DNA of 64,000 nucleotides, from assembly GCA_044226365.1 (NCBI GenBank), contig JBGAHE010000018.1:1-64000 (forward strand), given 5' to 3'. Position 1 is the stretch's first letter. Each line of letters opens with the position of its first letter. The DNA comes from JALHNI01 sp044226365. Lineage in GTDB: Bacteria > Acidobacteriota > Terriglobia > Bryobacterales > Bryobacteraceae. The translations under genes were made by a program, and so were the position numbers. Below are positions 1-7,746 of this stretch, piece by piece. The notes under the pieces were generated by a model. It saw only the letters and a program-made list of their open reading frames with translations, was not told where the DNA came from and made no database searches.

Positions 1-2
1 CC

Positions 3-644
3 GCCATCGGCTTCCTCACCGCCATCAATTTCCTGGCCACCGGCTTCGCGCGCCGCATCCTGCTGGTCTGCAGCGACACGCCCACCAAGTTCCTCGCCGA
101 CGGCGATCGCAACACCCGCATCCTGATGGGTGACGGCGCCGCCGCCATGGCCCTCGAAACCACGTCCTCCTGCCAGAGCCGCCTGCTCTCCTGGTCCATC
201 GGCAGCGACGGCGAAGGTGCCGCTTACTATTCAGTGCCCGTGGGCGGCTCCGCCTGCCCGCAACCCAATCCCGAGCAGCCCGCCGGCGAACTCGCCCTGG
301 CCGTGAAGATGGAAGGCCGCGCTCTCTTCAAGTTCGCCGTCGCCCAAGGCGCTGAACTCATCGAAAGCCTTTGCGAGAAGGCGTCAGTCGCCATGGACCG
401 CGTTAACTGGGTCCTCATCCACCAGGCGAACCTCCGCATTATCAACGCTCTCCGCGAAAAGGTCGCCATCCCCGCTGACCGCTGGGTAGTCAACGTCGGC
501 GCCGTCGGCAACACCGTCGCCGCGTCCATCCCGCTCGCCCTCGCCGATTGCCTCGATCGGCAGGCCTTCAAAGAAGGCGACATCATTCTCGTCGTCGGAT
601 TCGGCGCCGGCCTCACCTGGGCTGGCTTCCTGATGCAGTGGTAA
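3..644 (+). CDS. 3-oxoacyl-ACP synthase III family protein (C-terminal part)
   Basis: The frame is open from the left edge, so this is the C-terminal 213 residues of a longer gene. The thiolase-fold C-terminal half of a FabH-type (KAS III) condensing enzyme is visible. A conserved 'MGDGAAAM' turn is followed by 'WVLIHQANLRI', carrying the catalytic His, and then 'GAVGNTVAASIPLAL', carrying the catalytic Asn; both are hallmark positions of KAS III. The nucleophilic Cys would lie upstream, outside the window. In this family the enzyme condenses an acyl-CoA with malonyl-ACP, starting fatty acid or related lipid/polyketide synthesis in the cytoplasm. Whether this copy is housekeeping FabH or a specialised paralogue cannot be told without the upstream neighbours. 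The next gene starts 4 nt after the stop, suggesting an operon. Confidence 0.85.
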   Translation, partial: AIGFLTAINFLATGFARRILLVCSDTPTKFLADGDRNTRILMGDGAAAMALETTSSCQSRLLSWSIGSDGEGAAYYSVPVGGSACPQPNPEQPAGELALAVKMEGRALFKFAVAQGAELIESLCEKASVAMDRVNWVLIHQANLRIINALREKVAIPADRWVVNVGAVGNTVAASIPLALADCLDRQAFKEGDIILVVGFGAGLTWAGFLMQW

Positions 645-648
645 TTCC

Positions 649-1050
649 GTGAGCTTCCTCGACAACCTCGAAAACAACCTCAAAGCGCTCGAAAATCAAG
701 CCGAGCGCGACCCCGCCGAAGTCCGCCGCCGGCAGGAAGCCCGGGCCGCCGAACGCGCCGCGGCAGCCGCTGCCGCACCCTTCGTCCAGCAACTGCGCGA
801 AGGCGACTTCTCCCGCAATCTGCTCGAACAGGCCGCCATCATCGGCCACGGTCTGCGGCTCAAAGTTCGCCCCATCTGGCTCGGCAACGTGCTCCGTCTC
901 GAGGCGCGCGACAAGCAAGTGGACCTGCAGCCCTCCGCCTCCGGCATCGAAGCCGTGTTTCGCGAGAACGGCGAAGTCACCGGCAGCGAACCTCTCGACC
1001 TCACCCAACCGGCTGAAGCCTTCGTCCGCCGCTGGCTCGGCGTTCCCTAG
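649..1050 (+). CDS. hypothetical protein, charged N-terminal helix
   Basis: 133 residues, GTG start 4 nt after the KAS III stop, so probably co-translated with it. I do not recognise the family. Residues 1-45 are strongly helical and charged ('LENNLKALENQAERDPAEVRRRQEARAAERAAAAAAA'-like, here only paraphrased in part) and probably form a coiled coil. The remaining 85 residues alternate hydrophobic strands ('GLRLKVRPIWLGNVLRLE') and resemble a small beta-rich domain. There is no signal peptide or membrane segment. The stop codon overlaps the stop of the convergent sialidase-like gene. Codon use (C/G third positions) supports real coding. Confidence 0.7.
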   Translation: MSFLDNLENNLKALENQAERDPAEVRRRQEARAAERAAAAAAAPFVQQLREGDFSRNLLEQAAIIGHGLRLKVRPIWLGNVLRLEARDKQVDLQPSASGIEAVFRENGEVTGSEPLDLTQPAEAFVRRWLGVP

Positions 1051-2849
1051 TTCTTCTGATTCGCCATCGCTTCTGACGTCCTTAGCGCCCGGTTGTAGAC
1101 CCGCAACTGCGTCACACCGGCCGCCGTCGTCCACTGCGCGTTGCCGTGCACGTTCTTCAGATTCGGATTGTAGCGGCCCCAGCCATACTGACGTTCGTTG
1201 CCGCCATCATTCAGTTGCCGGTCTGTCACGAAGCTCACCACCTTGGGCCCGCCGTCGACGATCACCGTGAGTTTGCCTTCCCGTTGAAGCGTCCCCACGT
1301 CGGACCGCCAACGGCTTTCCGTCCGCCCGTCGCTCAAGATCACTTCCACCGCCTGATTCGCCGTCGTCATCAGCGCCACGCCACGCCCATCGGGTGTACG
1401 ACCGTCGAGTAGCACCTGCCCCGGCGCCAAAGACTCCAGCTTCCAACGCAAATCGAGCGTCAGCCCGGCCCGCCGGTCCTGCGTGCCGTAATCGCCGCGC
1501 CGCGAACGCTCCAGAAAGTCCGGCAGCACCGGCGCCGCAAAGCGATGGTCGGTCGTCTCCAGCACCAGCCCCTTTCGCGCCACCTCCCGGTTCTCCGCCT
1601 GATTCCACAAGCCCGCCAGCAGCGTCGCATCCAGTTCATGCACCCGCGCGATGTCCTTCTGGGTCTCGGTGAGATAGTAGCGGCCACCCTCTTCCACGAG
1701 ATCCGGATAGCTCATGCGGATGAAGACGTCGTCGTCGTACAGCGCGATCTCCGGCTGCGACCAGCGAATCACTTTGCCCTGCGGCGAATCCGCCTCCACC
1801 CCGCCCATCAGCCACACCGGATTCCGCTCTTCGTAGGCGATGGTCCGTCGCTTCGGATGCTCGCGAATGAAACGCCCGCCGTGATTGTGGAACCAATAGA
1901 GAAACTTGCCGTTCTCGCACCGCCACGCAAAGTTCGCCGCACGCGGATGCTTGACCAACCGTCCGTCGGCGTAACGCAGATACTCCGGCGTTGACCACGT
2001 GCGCCCGCCGTCCCGGCTGTAGCTATGCGCCGGATGCCCGTCGATCGTCCGGTAAACGCAGAAGATCGAGCCGTCCGAAAGCACTGAGAAACTTTGCTCC
2101 TCCGCCACCGGACCGCCGCCCGGCGGCGTCCGCAACCCCACCTCGCCCTCCGGCCAGGTCGCCCAACGGATCTTCTCCGGGTCTCGCTCCGTCAAAATGT
2201 TATCGCTCCGCAGCAGCACGCCTTCGGACGACGTGAAGAAGCCTTCGCCAAAGCCGCCCACTTTATGCAACGGCACGTAGGCCGCATCGCGCAGCGTGAA
2301 CGCCTTGCCCACCGTCCAGAAGAACTTGATCTTGCCCTGGTACGGATTCTGCCGGTCAATCGCGAAGTCCCGCTGCGGCACTTCGTAGCGGCGTGCGCTC
2401 CACGTCCGTCCATGGTCGTCGCTGTACTTGAAGACGAAATGCCCCAGCGAATCGACGCGGCGATTGAACCCATCCTTGTACGTCGGCTTATCGGCGATCA
2501 CTTGCCGCAGGTTATCCGTGTTGTGGTTATAGAAGACGTACACGCGTCCACCCGGCACCTTCAGCAGCACGGCATAAGACGCTTCAGGCCCCTTCGACGG
2601 CTCTACGTCCACCGCCTCAGACCACGTTTGCCCCTGATCCGTACTCCGCCGCGTCACGACATGCTGCCCGCCCGCGCCCTCCACGCCCGGCCCGGTGGTG
2701 ATGACGCACAGCCAGGCGCCGTCATCGGTCTTGACGATATAGGGCTGGTCCGAATAGCCTTCGTCGGGAATCAGCCGGCCAGTCGAAATCAGCCGAGGGT
2801 CAGTTTGGGCGGCGAGCGTCGCCGCTAGCAACAGGAGCGTGAAGCGCAA
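1047..2849 (-). CDS. secreted sialidase-like BNR-repeat protein with LamG-like C-terminus
   Basis: 600 residues with an N-terminal signal peptide (about residues 1-14, cleavage near 'LAAQ'). Three Asp-box (BNR) motifs are visible: 'STDQGQTW' (69-76), 'SDDHGRTW' and 'SRDGGRTW'. These define six-bladed sialidase-type beta-propellers. After the propeller (about 20-410) comes a region ending in a concanavalin/LamG-like segment ('VTQLRVYNRALRTSEA'). The overall layout fits a secreted exo-alpha-sialidase or related glycan hydrolase. Asp boxes are structural, not catalytic, so the true substrate is unknown and other BNR hydrolases or lectin-like proteins remain possible. It is read convergently to the two upstream genes and divergently from the Uma2 gene. 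Confidence 0.8.
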   Translation of the reverse strand: MRFTLLLLAATLAAQTDPRLISTGRLIPDEGYSDQPYIVKTDDGAWLCVITTGPGVEGAGGQHVVTRRSTDQGQTWSEAVDVEPSKGPEASYAVLLKVPGGRVYVFYNHNTDNLRQVIADKPTYKDGFNRRVDSLGHFVFKYSDDHGRTWSARRYEVPQRDFAIDRQNPYQGKIKFFWTVGKAFTLRDAAYVPLHKVGGFGEGFFTSSEGVLLRSDNILTERDPEKIRWATWPEGEVGLRTPPGGGPVAEEQSFSVLSDGSIFCVYRTIDGHPAHSYSRDGGRTWSTPEYLRYADGRLVKHPRAANFAWRCENGKFLYWFHNHGGRFIREHPKRRTIAYEERNPVWLMGGVEADSPQGKVIRWSQPEIALYDDDVFIRMSYPDLVEEGGRYYLTETQKDIARVHELDATLLAGLWNQAENREVARKGLVLETTDHRFAAPVLPDFLERSRRGDYGTQDRRAGLTLDLRWKLESLAPGQVLLDGRTPDGRGVALMTTANQAVEVILSDGRTESRWRSDVGTLQREGKLTVIVDGGPKVVSFVTDRQLNDGGNERQYGWGRYNPNLKNVHGNAQWTTAAGVTQLRVYNRALRTSEAMANQKN

Positions 2850-2893
2850 AGTGAGTTCTCCTGCGATTCAGCATATGCGAGATGAGGGCGGCG

Positions 2894-2899
2894 TATACT
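2894..2899 (+). promoter_or_regulatory. TATACT -10 hexamer, leaderless-type promoter of the Uma2 gene
   Basis: A TATACT hexamer stands alone in GC-rich DNA. It is followed by exactly 6 nt and then ATG at 2906. With transcription starting about 7 nt past the -10 element, the mRNA would begin at the start codon. No Shine-Dalgarno precedes this ATG and no good -35 is visible. Confidence 0.45.
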
Positions 2900-2905
2900 G
2901 GGCAC

Positions 2906-3472
2906 ATGGTCGTCGTGGCCGATACCTACTTGCCGCTCACTCTGACGATTCCGGAGATGACCGATCAACGTTTCCGCGAGTTGTGCGAGGAGTACGCGGA
3001 CTATCAGCTCGAGTACACGGCCGAGGGAGACCTGCTCATCATGCCCCCCACCGACCCCGAAACTGGCGCGCGCAACGCGATTCTCATTGAAGAACTCTCG
3101 CGCTGGTCGCGTGCCGATGGCCGCGGTGTCGCTACAGATTCGAGCGCTGGCTTCACCCTCGCGAACTCTGCTCGCCGTGCCCCCGATGCAGCCTGGATCT
3201 CCCGCGAGCGGTTTCGTCAAACCCCAGTCTGCCCCCAGTTCGTCATCGAGCTCCTCTCCCCCACTGACCGCCCGAAGAAAGTCCACGAGAAGATGCTCGA
3301 ATGGGTCGCCAACGGCGTCGAACTCGCTTGGCTCATCGACCCACGCACCCAAGCCGTCTCCATCTATCGCCCCGCCAGCGAGCCCGAAGTCCTCACCGCC
3401 CTCACCGAGATTCACGGCGAAGGGCCCGTCGATGGTTTCGTCTTACCGCTGTCCGCGATTTGGGCAATTTAA
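2906..3472 (+). CDS. Uma2 family (DUF820) restriction-endonuclease-fold protein
   Basis: 188 residues from the preferred ATG; an in-frame ATG at 2882 would add 8 residues upstream but overlaps the -10 element. The Uma2/DUF820 pattern is clear. There is an N-terminal 'YELIDGEL'-type stretch (here 'DYQLEYTAEGDLLIMPPT'), the PD-(D/E)xK-like core 'PDAAWISRERF' ... 'FVIELLSPTD', and then 'KMLEWVANGVELAWLIDP'. These proteins have a PD-(D/E)xK nuclease fold, are abundant in cyanobacteria and acidobacteria, and have no settled function. The gene stands alone between a divergent sialidase-like gene and adk. Confidence 0.88.
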   Translation: MVVVADTYLPLTLTIPEMTDQRFRELCEEYADYQLEYTAEGDLLIMPPTDPETGARNAILIEELSRWSRADGRGVATDSSAGFTLANSARRAPDAAWISRERFRQTPVCPQFVIELLSPTDRPKKVHEKMLEWVANGVELAWLIDPRTQAVSIYRPASEPEVLTALTEIHGEGPVDGFVLPLSAIWAI

Positions 3473-3547
3473 AAGAAATCAACCTCGCTTCATAAAGTCT
3501 CCACATCCCCCCGTCGAATCCCCTCCTTGGCGATCCGTAACATTTTG

Positions 3548-3577
3548 TTGACGTTTTGCCATTGCAATCGAATTAAA
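3548..3577 (+). promoter_or_regulatory. candidate sigma-70-type promoter of adk
   Basis: TTGACG (3548-3553), an 18-nt spacer, and ATTAAA (3572-3577), in a markedly AT-rich island of otherwise GC-rich DNA. Transcription would start near 3584, giving a leader of about 95 nt before adk. The -10 match is imperfect. Confidence 0.4.
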
Positions 3578-3596
3578 TTTTCGTTAGTCTGCGATT

Positions 3597-3652
3597 CGAG
3601 TCCGACGCGGGGAGCCAACGGGATGACCATTCCCGGGCCAGGGACTCGCGTC
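3597..3652 (+). promoter_or_regulatory. structured 5' leader of adk with interleaved dyads
   Basis: Three complementary pairs fall in 56 nt. CGAGTCC (3597-3603) pairs perfectly with GGACTCG (3642-3648). GACGCG (3604-3609) pairs with CGCGTC (3647-3652), sharing two bases with the first helix. CGGGA (3619-3623) pairs with TCCCG (3631-3635) across a 7-nt loop. The first two pairs are ordered A-B-A'-B', so they form either a pseudoknot or mutually exclusive helices. I match it to no known riboswitch class. Confidence 0.35.
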
Positions 3653-3678
3653 AACCCGATGCTCAGGAGGCACGACTC

Positions 3679-4365
3679 ATGATCGTTCTACTCTTCGGTC
3701 CACCCGGCTGTGGCAAAGGGACTCAATCGCCGCGCATCCAGGAATGGCTCAACATTCCCGTCATCGCCACCGGCGACATGCTCCGTCAGGAGATTCGTTC
3801 CCGCACGCGCCTCGGCCGCAGCATTGACTCCGTCCTCGCCTCCGGCGGCTACGTCGGCGACTCGCAGATGAATCGTCTCCTCCTGCGCCGCACCCATCAG
3901 GACGATTGCGCCCACGGCTTCCTCATCGACGGCTATCCGCGCACCGTCCCCCAAGCCATCTTCCTCGAACGCCTGCTCGAAAAGCGTGGCTTCCCCGCCC
4001 CGCTGGTCATCCATCTGCGCGTCGCCGAGGACATGCTCCTGATGCGCTTAAGCGGACGCCGGCAATGCGGCGAATGCAAACGCGTCCACAACATCTACAC
4101 GAATCCCCCCCGCCGCGAAGGCCACTGCGATTGCGGCGAACCGCTCGAAGAACGCAATGACGACCGCCCCGAAGTCGTCCGCGCGCGCTTGAAGCTTTAC
4201 GCCGATCAAACCGGCCCCGTGCTCGACTATTTCCGCGGCCCCAATTGCTTCACCCTCGACGGCATGCGCCATCAGGACGAAGTCTTCGGCGAGATTCAAA
4301 GCCTGCTCGATGCGCGCCTCAGCCCGGTCCGCCGGCGCGAACCGGCTCGCGCCGCGCGCGGCTAA
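3679..4365 (+). CDS. adk: adenylate kinase
   Basis: 228 residues, with a strong AGGAGG (3665-3670) 8 nt before the ATG. The enzyme converts ATP + AMP to 2 ADP in the cytoplasm. The P-loop 'GPPGCGKGTQ' (7-16), the AMP-binding 'TGDMLRQEIR' (31-40) and 'GFLIDGYPRT' (80-89) are canonical. The LID (about 123-165) carries four cysteines (C130, C133, C150, C152) of a zinc-stabilised LID; the second pair is Cys-x-Cys, not the commoner Cys-x2-Cys. The C-terminal tail is Arg/Ala-rich and longer than in E. coli Adk. It is not in the usual ribosomal-protein operon (secY-adk-map) but stands alone behind its own promoter and a structured leader. Confidence 0.93.
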   Translation: MIVLLFGPPGCGKGTQSPRIQEWLNIPVIATGDMLRQEIRSRTRLGRSIDSVLASGGYVGDSQMNRLLLRRTHQDDCAHGFLIDGYPRTVPQAIFLERLLEKRGFPAPLVIHLRVAEDMLLMRLSGRRQCGECKRVHNIYTNPPRREGHCDCGEPLEERNDDRPEVVRARLKLYADQTGPVLDYFRGPNCFTLDGMRHQDEVFGEIQSLLDARLSPVRRREPARAARG

Positions 4366-4371
4366 GCGCTC

Positions 4372-6063
4372 CTACGGCTCAATCTCCACCTCGATCGGCT
4401 TCGAGCCCGTCACCACCACCGGCCCGCAATCGATCTCCAGTTCCGCCACCACGGACCCGGTCGACGCCGCCGGCGCCGCGTTCGACTTGGCCATCGGCAA
4501 CGCCACCGACGGCGGCAGATTCGGCATCTCCACCGGTCCCGCCGTGTAGCTCGGGTCCGCGCGCCACACCCGCACATAGACCTTACCGTTCGATCGCTGC
4601 CGATTCAGCAGCGCCACCATCTCCGCCGGCGTCTTTCCCGCCAGTGACCCGCCCGCGAACAGATTCTTCAGGTCGAACGCATTCAGCGTCGGAGCATCGG
4701 CCACCGTCAGATACAGCGTCCCCGGCTTCGACCCCGCCGGCACCCGGTACGACACCCGCCTCCGCTCCTCGCGCCCGTTCTCCGCCGAAAGCGCCACCGT
4801 CAGTTCCAGCGTCTCCCCCGCCGCCACCTTCTTCCTGTCCGTCCACGCATTCTCGATCCGCCATTGCCGCCGCTCTTCGATCACCGTAAAGTCCAGCTCG
4901 ATTGCCTTCAGCTTCAACCCCGGCACCTGACCCTCGAGAATCGTCGCCAACGGCGTCGACGCCGCCAGGGACGCTACACCCAGCACGCTGAAGTCGCCCG
5001 CATACTGATTCGCCACGCGCACCGGCGGCAGCCCGTCTTCAAACTCGATTCGACCCTTCACACCCACCGTCGTCGACCCGAAGGAGCGCTCCGTCGCATC
5101 CAGCACCGAGAACGACGCCATCTGCACCAGCAATGGCGTCAGAAATCGATGCGGCGCCACATTCACCGCGTAGCGATTCTTGCCGTTCACTGAAAGTCGC
5201 ACCGGCAGCATCCGCGCCGTCCGCCCCAGTTCGCCCGCAATCGCCGTATTGCGATCGCTCGTGATCGCCCCCATCCACTCGCGCGCCGCCGAAATTTTGA
5301 ACGAAGTATTGAGATTGGGCAACAGCGCCAGCACCTCGGCCCGCGCAAACGGCAGTTCCGTATCGCCCACCGACAGGAAGCGATGGCCGAACGCATAAAT
5401 CTTCTTGCCCTCGATCCAGGTCACCGTGCCGTCCGCGCCCGCCGTCAGATCGCCCGTCATCAACTGCACCGAAATCATGGACCCCGGCTCCAACTGCTTC
5501 GGATCTCCCGACCCCGTTGGCCGCCCGCCGCCTAACGCCTGTCGCGGCGAAAAGCCCCACTCGCGCAACCGCGGCGCAAACTCATCCAGCGTCCGCTGCG
5601 TGAAGCCCTGAAACGCCACCGGCGTCCCGATCTCCTCCAACTGCGACTCGCCGAAGCGCACCGCCGCCCGCTGCGGTCCGGACCCCGCTGTCGCGCTCGC
5701 CAAAATCTCCGCGATCGGCCGGATGCCCGCAATCGCCTCCTTCGCATACGGAAACGCAAACGCCACCGCGCCCACCAGACGTCCGTTCACCCACACCGGA
5801 CTCCCGCTCATTCCCTGCATCACGCCCGTCGACGCCAGCGGCCCGCCCGATAGCTTTCCTAAAATGAGGCTTTGCTTCGGCCCCGTGTTCTCCATCACCC
5901 CCAGGATCTCCACGTCGAAGTTCGTCACCGCCGTACCGGAAAACACAGTACGCCCCACGCCTTTTTGCCCCGCCCGTAATTCGCTCAGAGCCACGAATCC
6001 GGTCTGGCCGGAAGAGTGCATTGCGCCGATAAACAGAAGGAGGATCCGAAGCCGGGTAACCAC
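4372..6063 (-). CDS. secreted SpoIVB-like (S55) peptidase-domain protein
   Basis: About 563 residues from a GTG at 6063; a GTG at 6120 would add 19 residues before the signal peptide. The chosen start gives a normal signal sequence ('VTRLRILLLFIGAM'). The diagnostic S55 nucleophile motif GMSGSP lies near residues 84-89, followed by 'VWVNGRLVGAVAFAFPY'. A second S55-like motif, 'IYAFGHRFLSVGDTELPF' (His about 227), follows 140 residues later. SpoIVB is the serine protease of Bacillus sporulation signalling, but no sporulation genes occur here. The C-terminal 250 residues look beta-rich. The His and Ser motifs occur in the opposite order from B. subtilis SpoIVB (His236 then Ser378), so activity is uncertain. 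Confidence 0.75.
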   Translation of the reverse strand: MVTRLRILLLFIGAMHSSGQTGFVALSELRAGQKGVGRTVFSGTAVTNFDVEILGVMENTGPKQSLILGKLSGGPLASTGVMQGMSGSPVWVNGRLVGAVAFAFPYAKEAIAGIRPIAEILASATAGSGPQRAAVRFGESQLEEIGTPVAFQGFTQRTLDEFAPRLREWGFSPRQALGGGRPTGSGDPKQLEPGSMISVQLMTGDLTAGADGTVTWIEGKKIYAFGHRFLSVGDTELPFARAEVLALLPNLNTSFKISAAREWMGAITSDRNTAIAGELGRTARMLPVRLSVNGKNRYAVNVAPHRFLTPLLVQMASFSVLDATERSFGSTTVGVKGRIEFEDGLPPVRVANQYAGDFSVLGVASLAASTPLATILEGQVPGLKLKAIELDFTVIEERRQWRIENAWTDRKKVAAGETLELTVALSAENGREERRRVSYRVPAGSKPGTLYLTVADAPTLNAFDLKNLFAGGSLAGKTPAEMVALLNRQRSNGKVYVRVWRADPSYTAGPVEMPNLPPSVALPMAKSNAAPAASTGSVVAELEIDCGPVVVTGSKPIEVEIEP

Positions 6064-6069
6064 GGCCTT

Positions 6070-6075
6070 ATTGTA
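6070..6075 (-). promoter_or_regulatory. TACAAT -10-like hexamer before the S55 protease gene
   Basis: On the minus strand TACAAT is followed by 6 nt (AAGGCC) and then GTG at 6063. This is the same spacing as at other leaderless-type starts in the window. It supports the shorter start of the S55 gene. No convincing -35 is seen. Confidence 0.3.
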
Positions 6076-6157
6076 GGCTCTAACCGTCCGTTGCCGTTGA
6101 CCGTATGACATCGTTTTCACGCTTACCGAATCAGATATGATAGAGAAACCAAATCTG

Positions 6158-7078
6158 ATGACCAGCCCAGTTCAACCGGTCAGCCCATCGGAGGTGGCTG
6201 CCCCGGGGTCTCCTCGGCCTAACGGCCGGGATGTGCCTTGGGTCCAGCTAGCCTGGTTCTTCGTCCTCGTCGGGATCTGCTACTTCCCGATGCTGCAAGC
6301 TCTAGTCACGCAATGGAGCAATGACGAAGACATGGGACATGGCTTCTTTGTACCCGTCATCGCCGCTTATATTGCTTGGCAGTTTCGCGATCAGCTTCTC
6401 GCGGAGCCCCTCCGCCCCAGCTACTGGGGAGTGCCGGTGCTCATCTGGGCCGCTTTTCAATTGACCGTCGGTAACCTGGGCGCCGAACTCTTTCTCCAAC
6501 GCACCGCCATCATCCTCACCATCGTCGGCTCCATCCTGCTGGTTTGCGGCACCCGCATCCTGCGGATGCTCGCCTTCCCGCTCAGCCTGCTGGTGTTCAT
6601 GGTGCCGATCCCGGCCGTCATCTACAACCAGATCACCTTCCCGCTGCAGTTGTTTGCCAGTTCCGTCGCCGAAATCGGCCTCAATCTGATTGGCATTCCC
6701 GCTCTGCGCGAAGGCAACGTGCTCGAGCTCGCGAACAACAAGCTTTCGGTGATTGAAGCCTGCAGCGGTATCCGCTCGCTCCTTTCGCTCACCTTCCTCT
6801 CACTGGTCTACGGTTACTTCTTCGACCGCAAGCCCTGGATGCGTCCCGTGCTCTTGTTGGGGGTGATTCCGATCGCGATCATCGCCAACGCCGCCCGCGT
6901 CACCATCACCGGCATCATCTCCGAATACGATAAAGAACTCGCTCAGGGCGTGTATCACAGCCTCGAAGGCTGGGTGATCTTCATGATCGCTTTTGCCCTT
7001 CTGGGCGCTCTACACCAAATCGTCAACTGGTTCTATCACTCCATTCAGCGCGCTCGTACGGAGCCGGCGCTCACTTAG
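6158..7078 (+). CDS. exosortase (PEP-CTERM-type transpeptidase)
   Basis: About 306 residues from the ATG at 6158; an in-frame ATG at 6137 lies inside the TATGAT -10-like hexamer (6136-6141) and is unlikely. It is a multi-pass inner-membrane protein with about eight hydrophobic helices. The exosortase catalytic triad is intact: Cys in 'IEACSGIRSL' (about 202), Arg in 'NAARVTITG' (about 247) and His in 'GVYHSLEGW' (about 267). The family cleaves C-terminal PEP-CTERM-like sorting signals from exported proteins, usually alongside exopolysaccharide production. It is followed 10 nt later by epsI. No PEP-CTERM substrate was recognised in this window, so targets must lie elsewhere. Confidence 0.92.
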   Translation: MTSPVQPVSPSEVAAPGSPRPNGRDVPWVQLAWFFVLVGICYFPMLQALVTQWSNDEDMGHGFFVPVIAAYIAWQFRDQLLAEPLRPSYWGVPVLIWAAFQLTVGNLGAELFLQRTAIILTIVGSILLVCGTRILRMLAFPLSLLVFMVPIPAVIYNQITFPLQLFASSVAEIGLNLIGIPALREGNVLELANNKLSVIEACSGIRSLLSLTFLSLVYGYFFDRKPWMRPVLLLGVIPIAIIANAARVTITGIISEYDKELAQGVYHSLEGWVIFMIAFALLGALHQIVNWFYHSIQRARTEPALT

Positions 7079-7088
7079 GTTCAAGGCC

Positions 7089-7742
7089 ATGAAACTCGAC
7101 CTCACCAAAGCTGGCAAAATCCTCACGCTGATTCTGGTTGTCCAGGCAGCGACGTTCTACGGCCTCTCGCGTGCCGAGTACGTTCCGCCCAGCCCGCCGC
7201 TGGCTGCCCTGTCGAAGAATCTCGGCTCCTGGACGCTGGTCCACGAAGGAGTCGTCGAAAAGGAAGTCCAGGACGTCCTCCGGGCCGACGATACACTCAC
7301 TCGCGGCTACGCCTCCCCGAACTTCCAGGCCCAAACCGGCCTTTTCATCGCCGCTTTCCGCTCCCAGCGCAACGGCAAGGCGCCCCACTCCCCCAAGAAC
7401 TGCCTGCCCGGCAGCGGTTGGGTGCAGAATGAACAGGGCTTCAGCAAGATCGACATCCCCGGCCGCGCCGAACCCATCGAAGTGAACCGCTACGTCGTCC
7501 AAAAGGGTGACTCGAAGAGTCTCGTCCTCTACTGGTATCAGTCGCGCGATCGCGTCGTCGCCAGCGAATACAGCGCCAAAGGCTATGTGGTGATGGATGC
7601 CCTTAAGGACAACCGCACGGACTCCGCCCTGGTCCGCGTGATCGTCCCCGTCATCGACAATAACACCGACAAGGCGATGGCCACCGCCACCGACTTCGTC
7701 AAAGCCGCCTACACCTCCATCCGCCGTCAGTTGCCGTCGTAA
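7089..7742 (+). CDS. epsI: EpsI family exosortase-associated protein
   Basis: 217 residues from the ATG at 7089; the frame is open further upstream but overlaps exosortase coding sequence. One N-terminal membrane anchor (about residues 9-27) is followed by an extracytoplasmic domain. The EpsI signature 'PHSPKNCLPGSGW' with its conserved Cys is present, as is 'VLYWYQSRDRVVASEY' near the C-terminus. In other genomes EpsI is encoded beside or fused to exosortases and acts in exopolysaccharide-linked protein sorting, with unknown biochemistry. It almost certainly shares an operon with the exosortase upstream. It converges with the next gene with a 4-nt gap. Confidence 0.9.
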   Translation: MKLDLTKAGKILTLILVVQAATFYGLSRAEYVPPSPPLAALSKNLGSWTLVHEGVVEKEVQDVLRADDTLTRGYASPNFQAQTGLFIAAFRSQRNGKAPHSPKNCLPGSGWVQNEQGFSKIDIPGRAEPIEVNRYVVQKGDSKSLVLYWYQSRDRVVASEYSAKGYVVMDALKDNRTDSALVRVIVPVIDNNTDKAMATATDFVKAAYTSIRRQLPS

Positions 7743-7746
7743 GCCG

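Noticed and set aside
3584..3678. Assignment of the adk leader to a known riboswitch class.
   Set aside because: I compared it by eye with the classes I know (SAM-II, ZTP, fluoride, c-di-GMP, NAD-I) and none fits; only the helices are reported.
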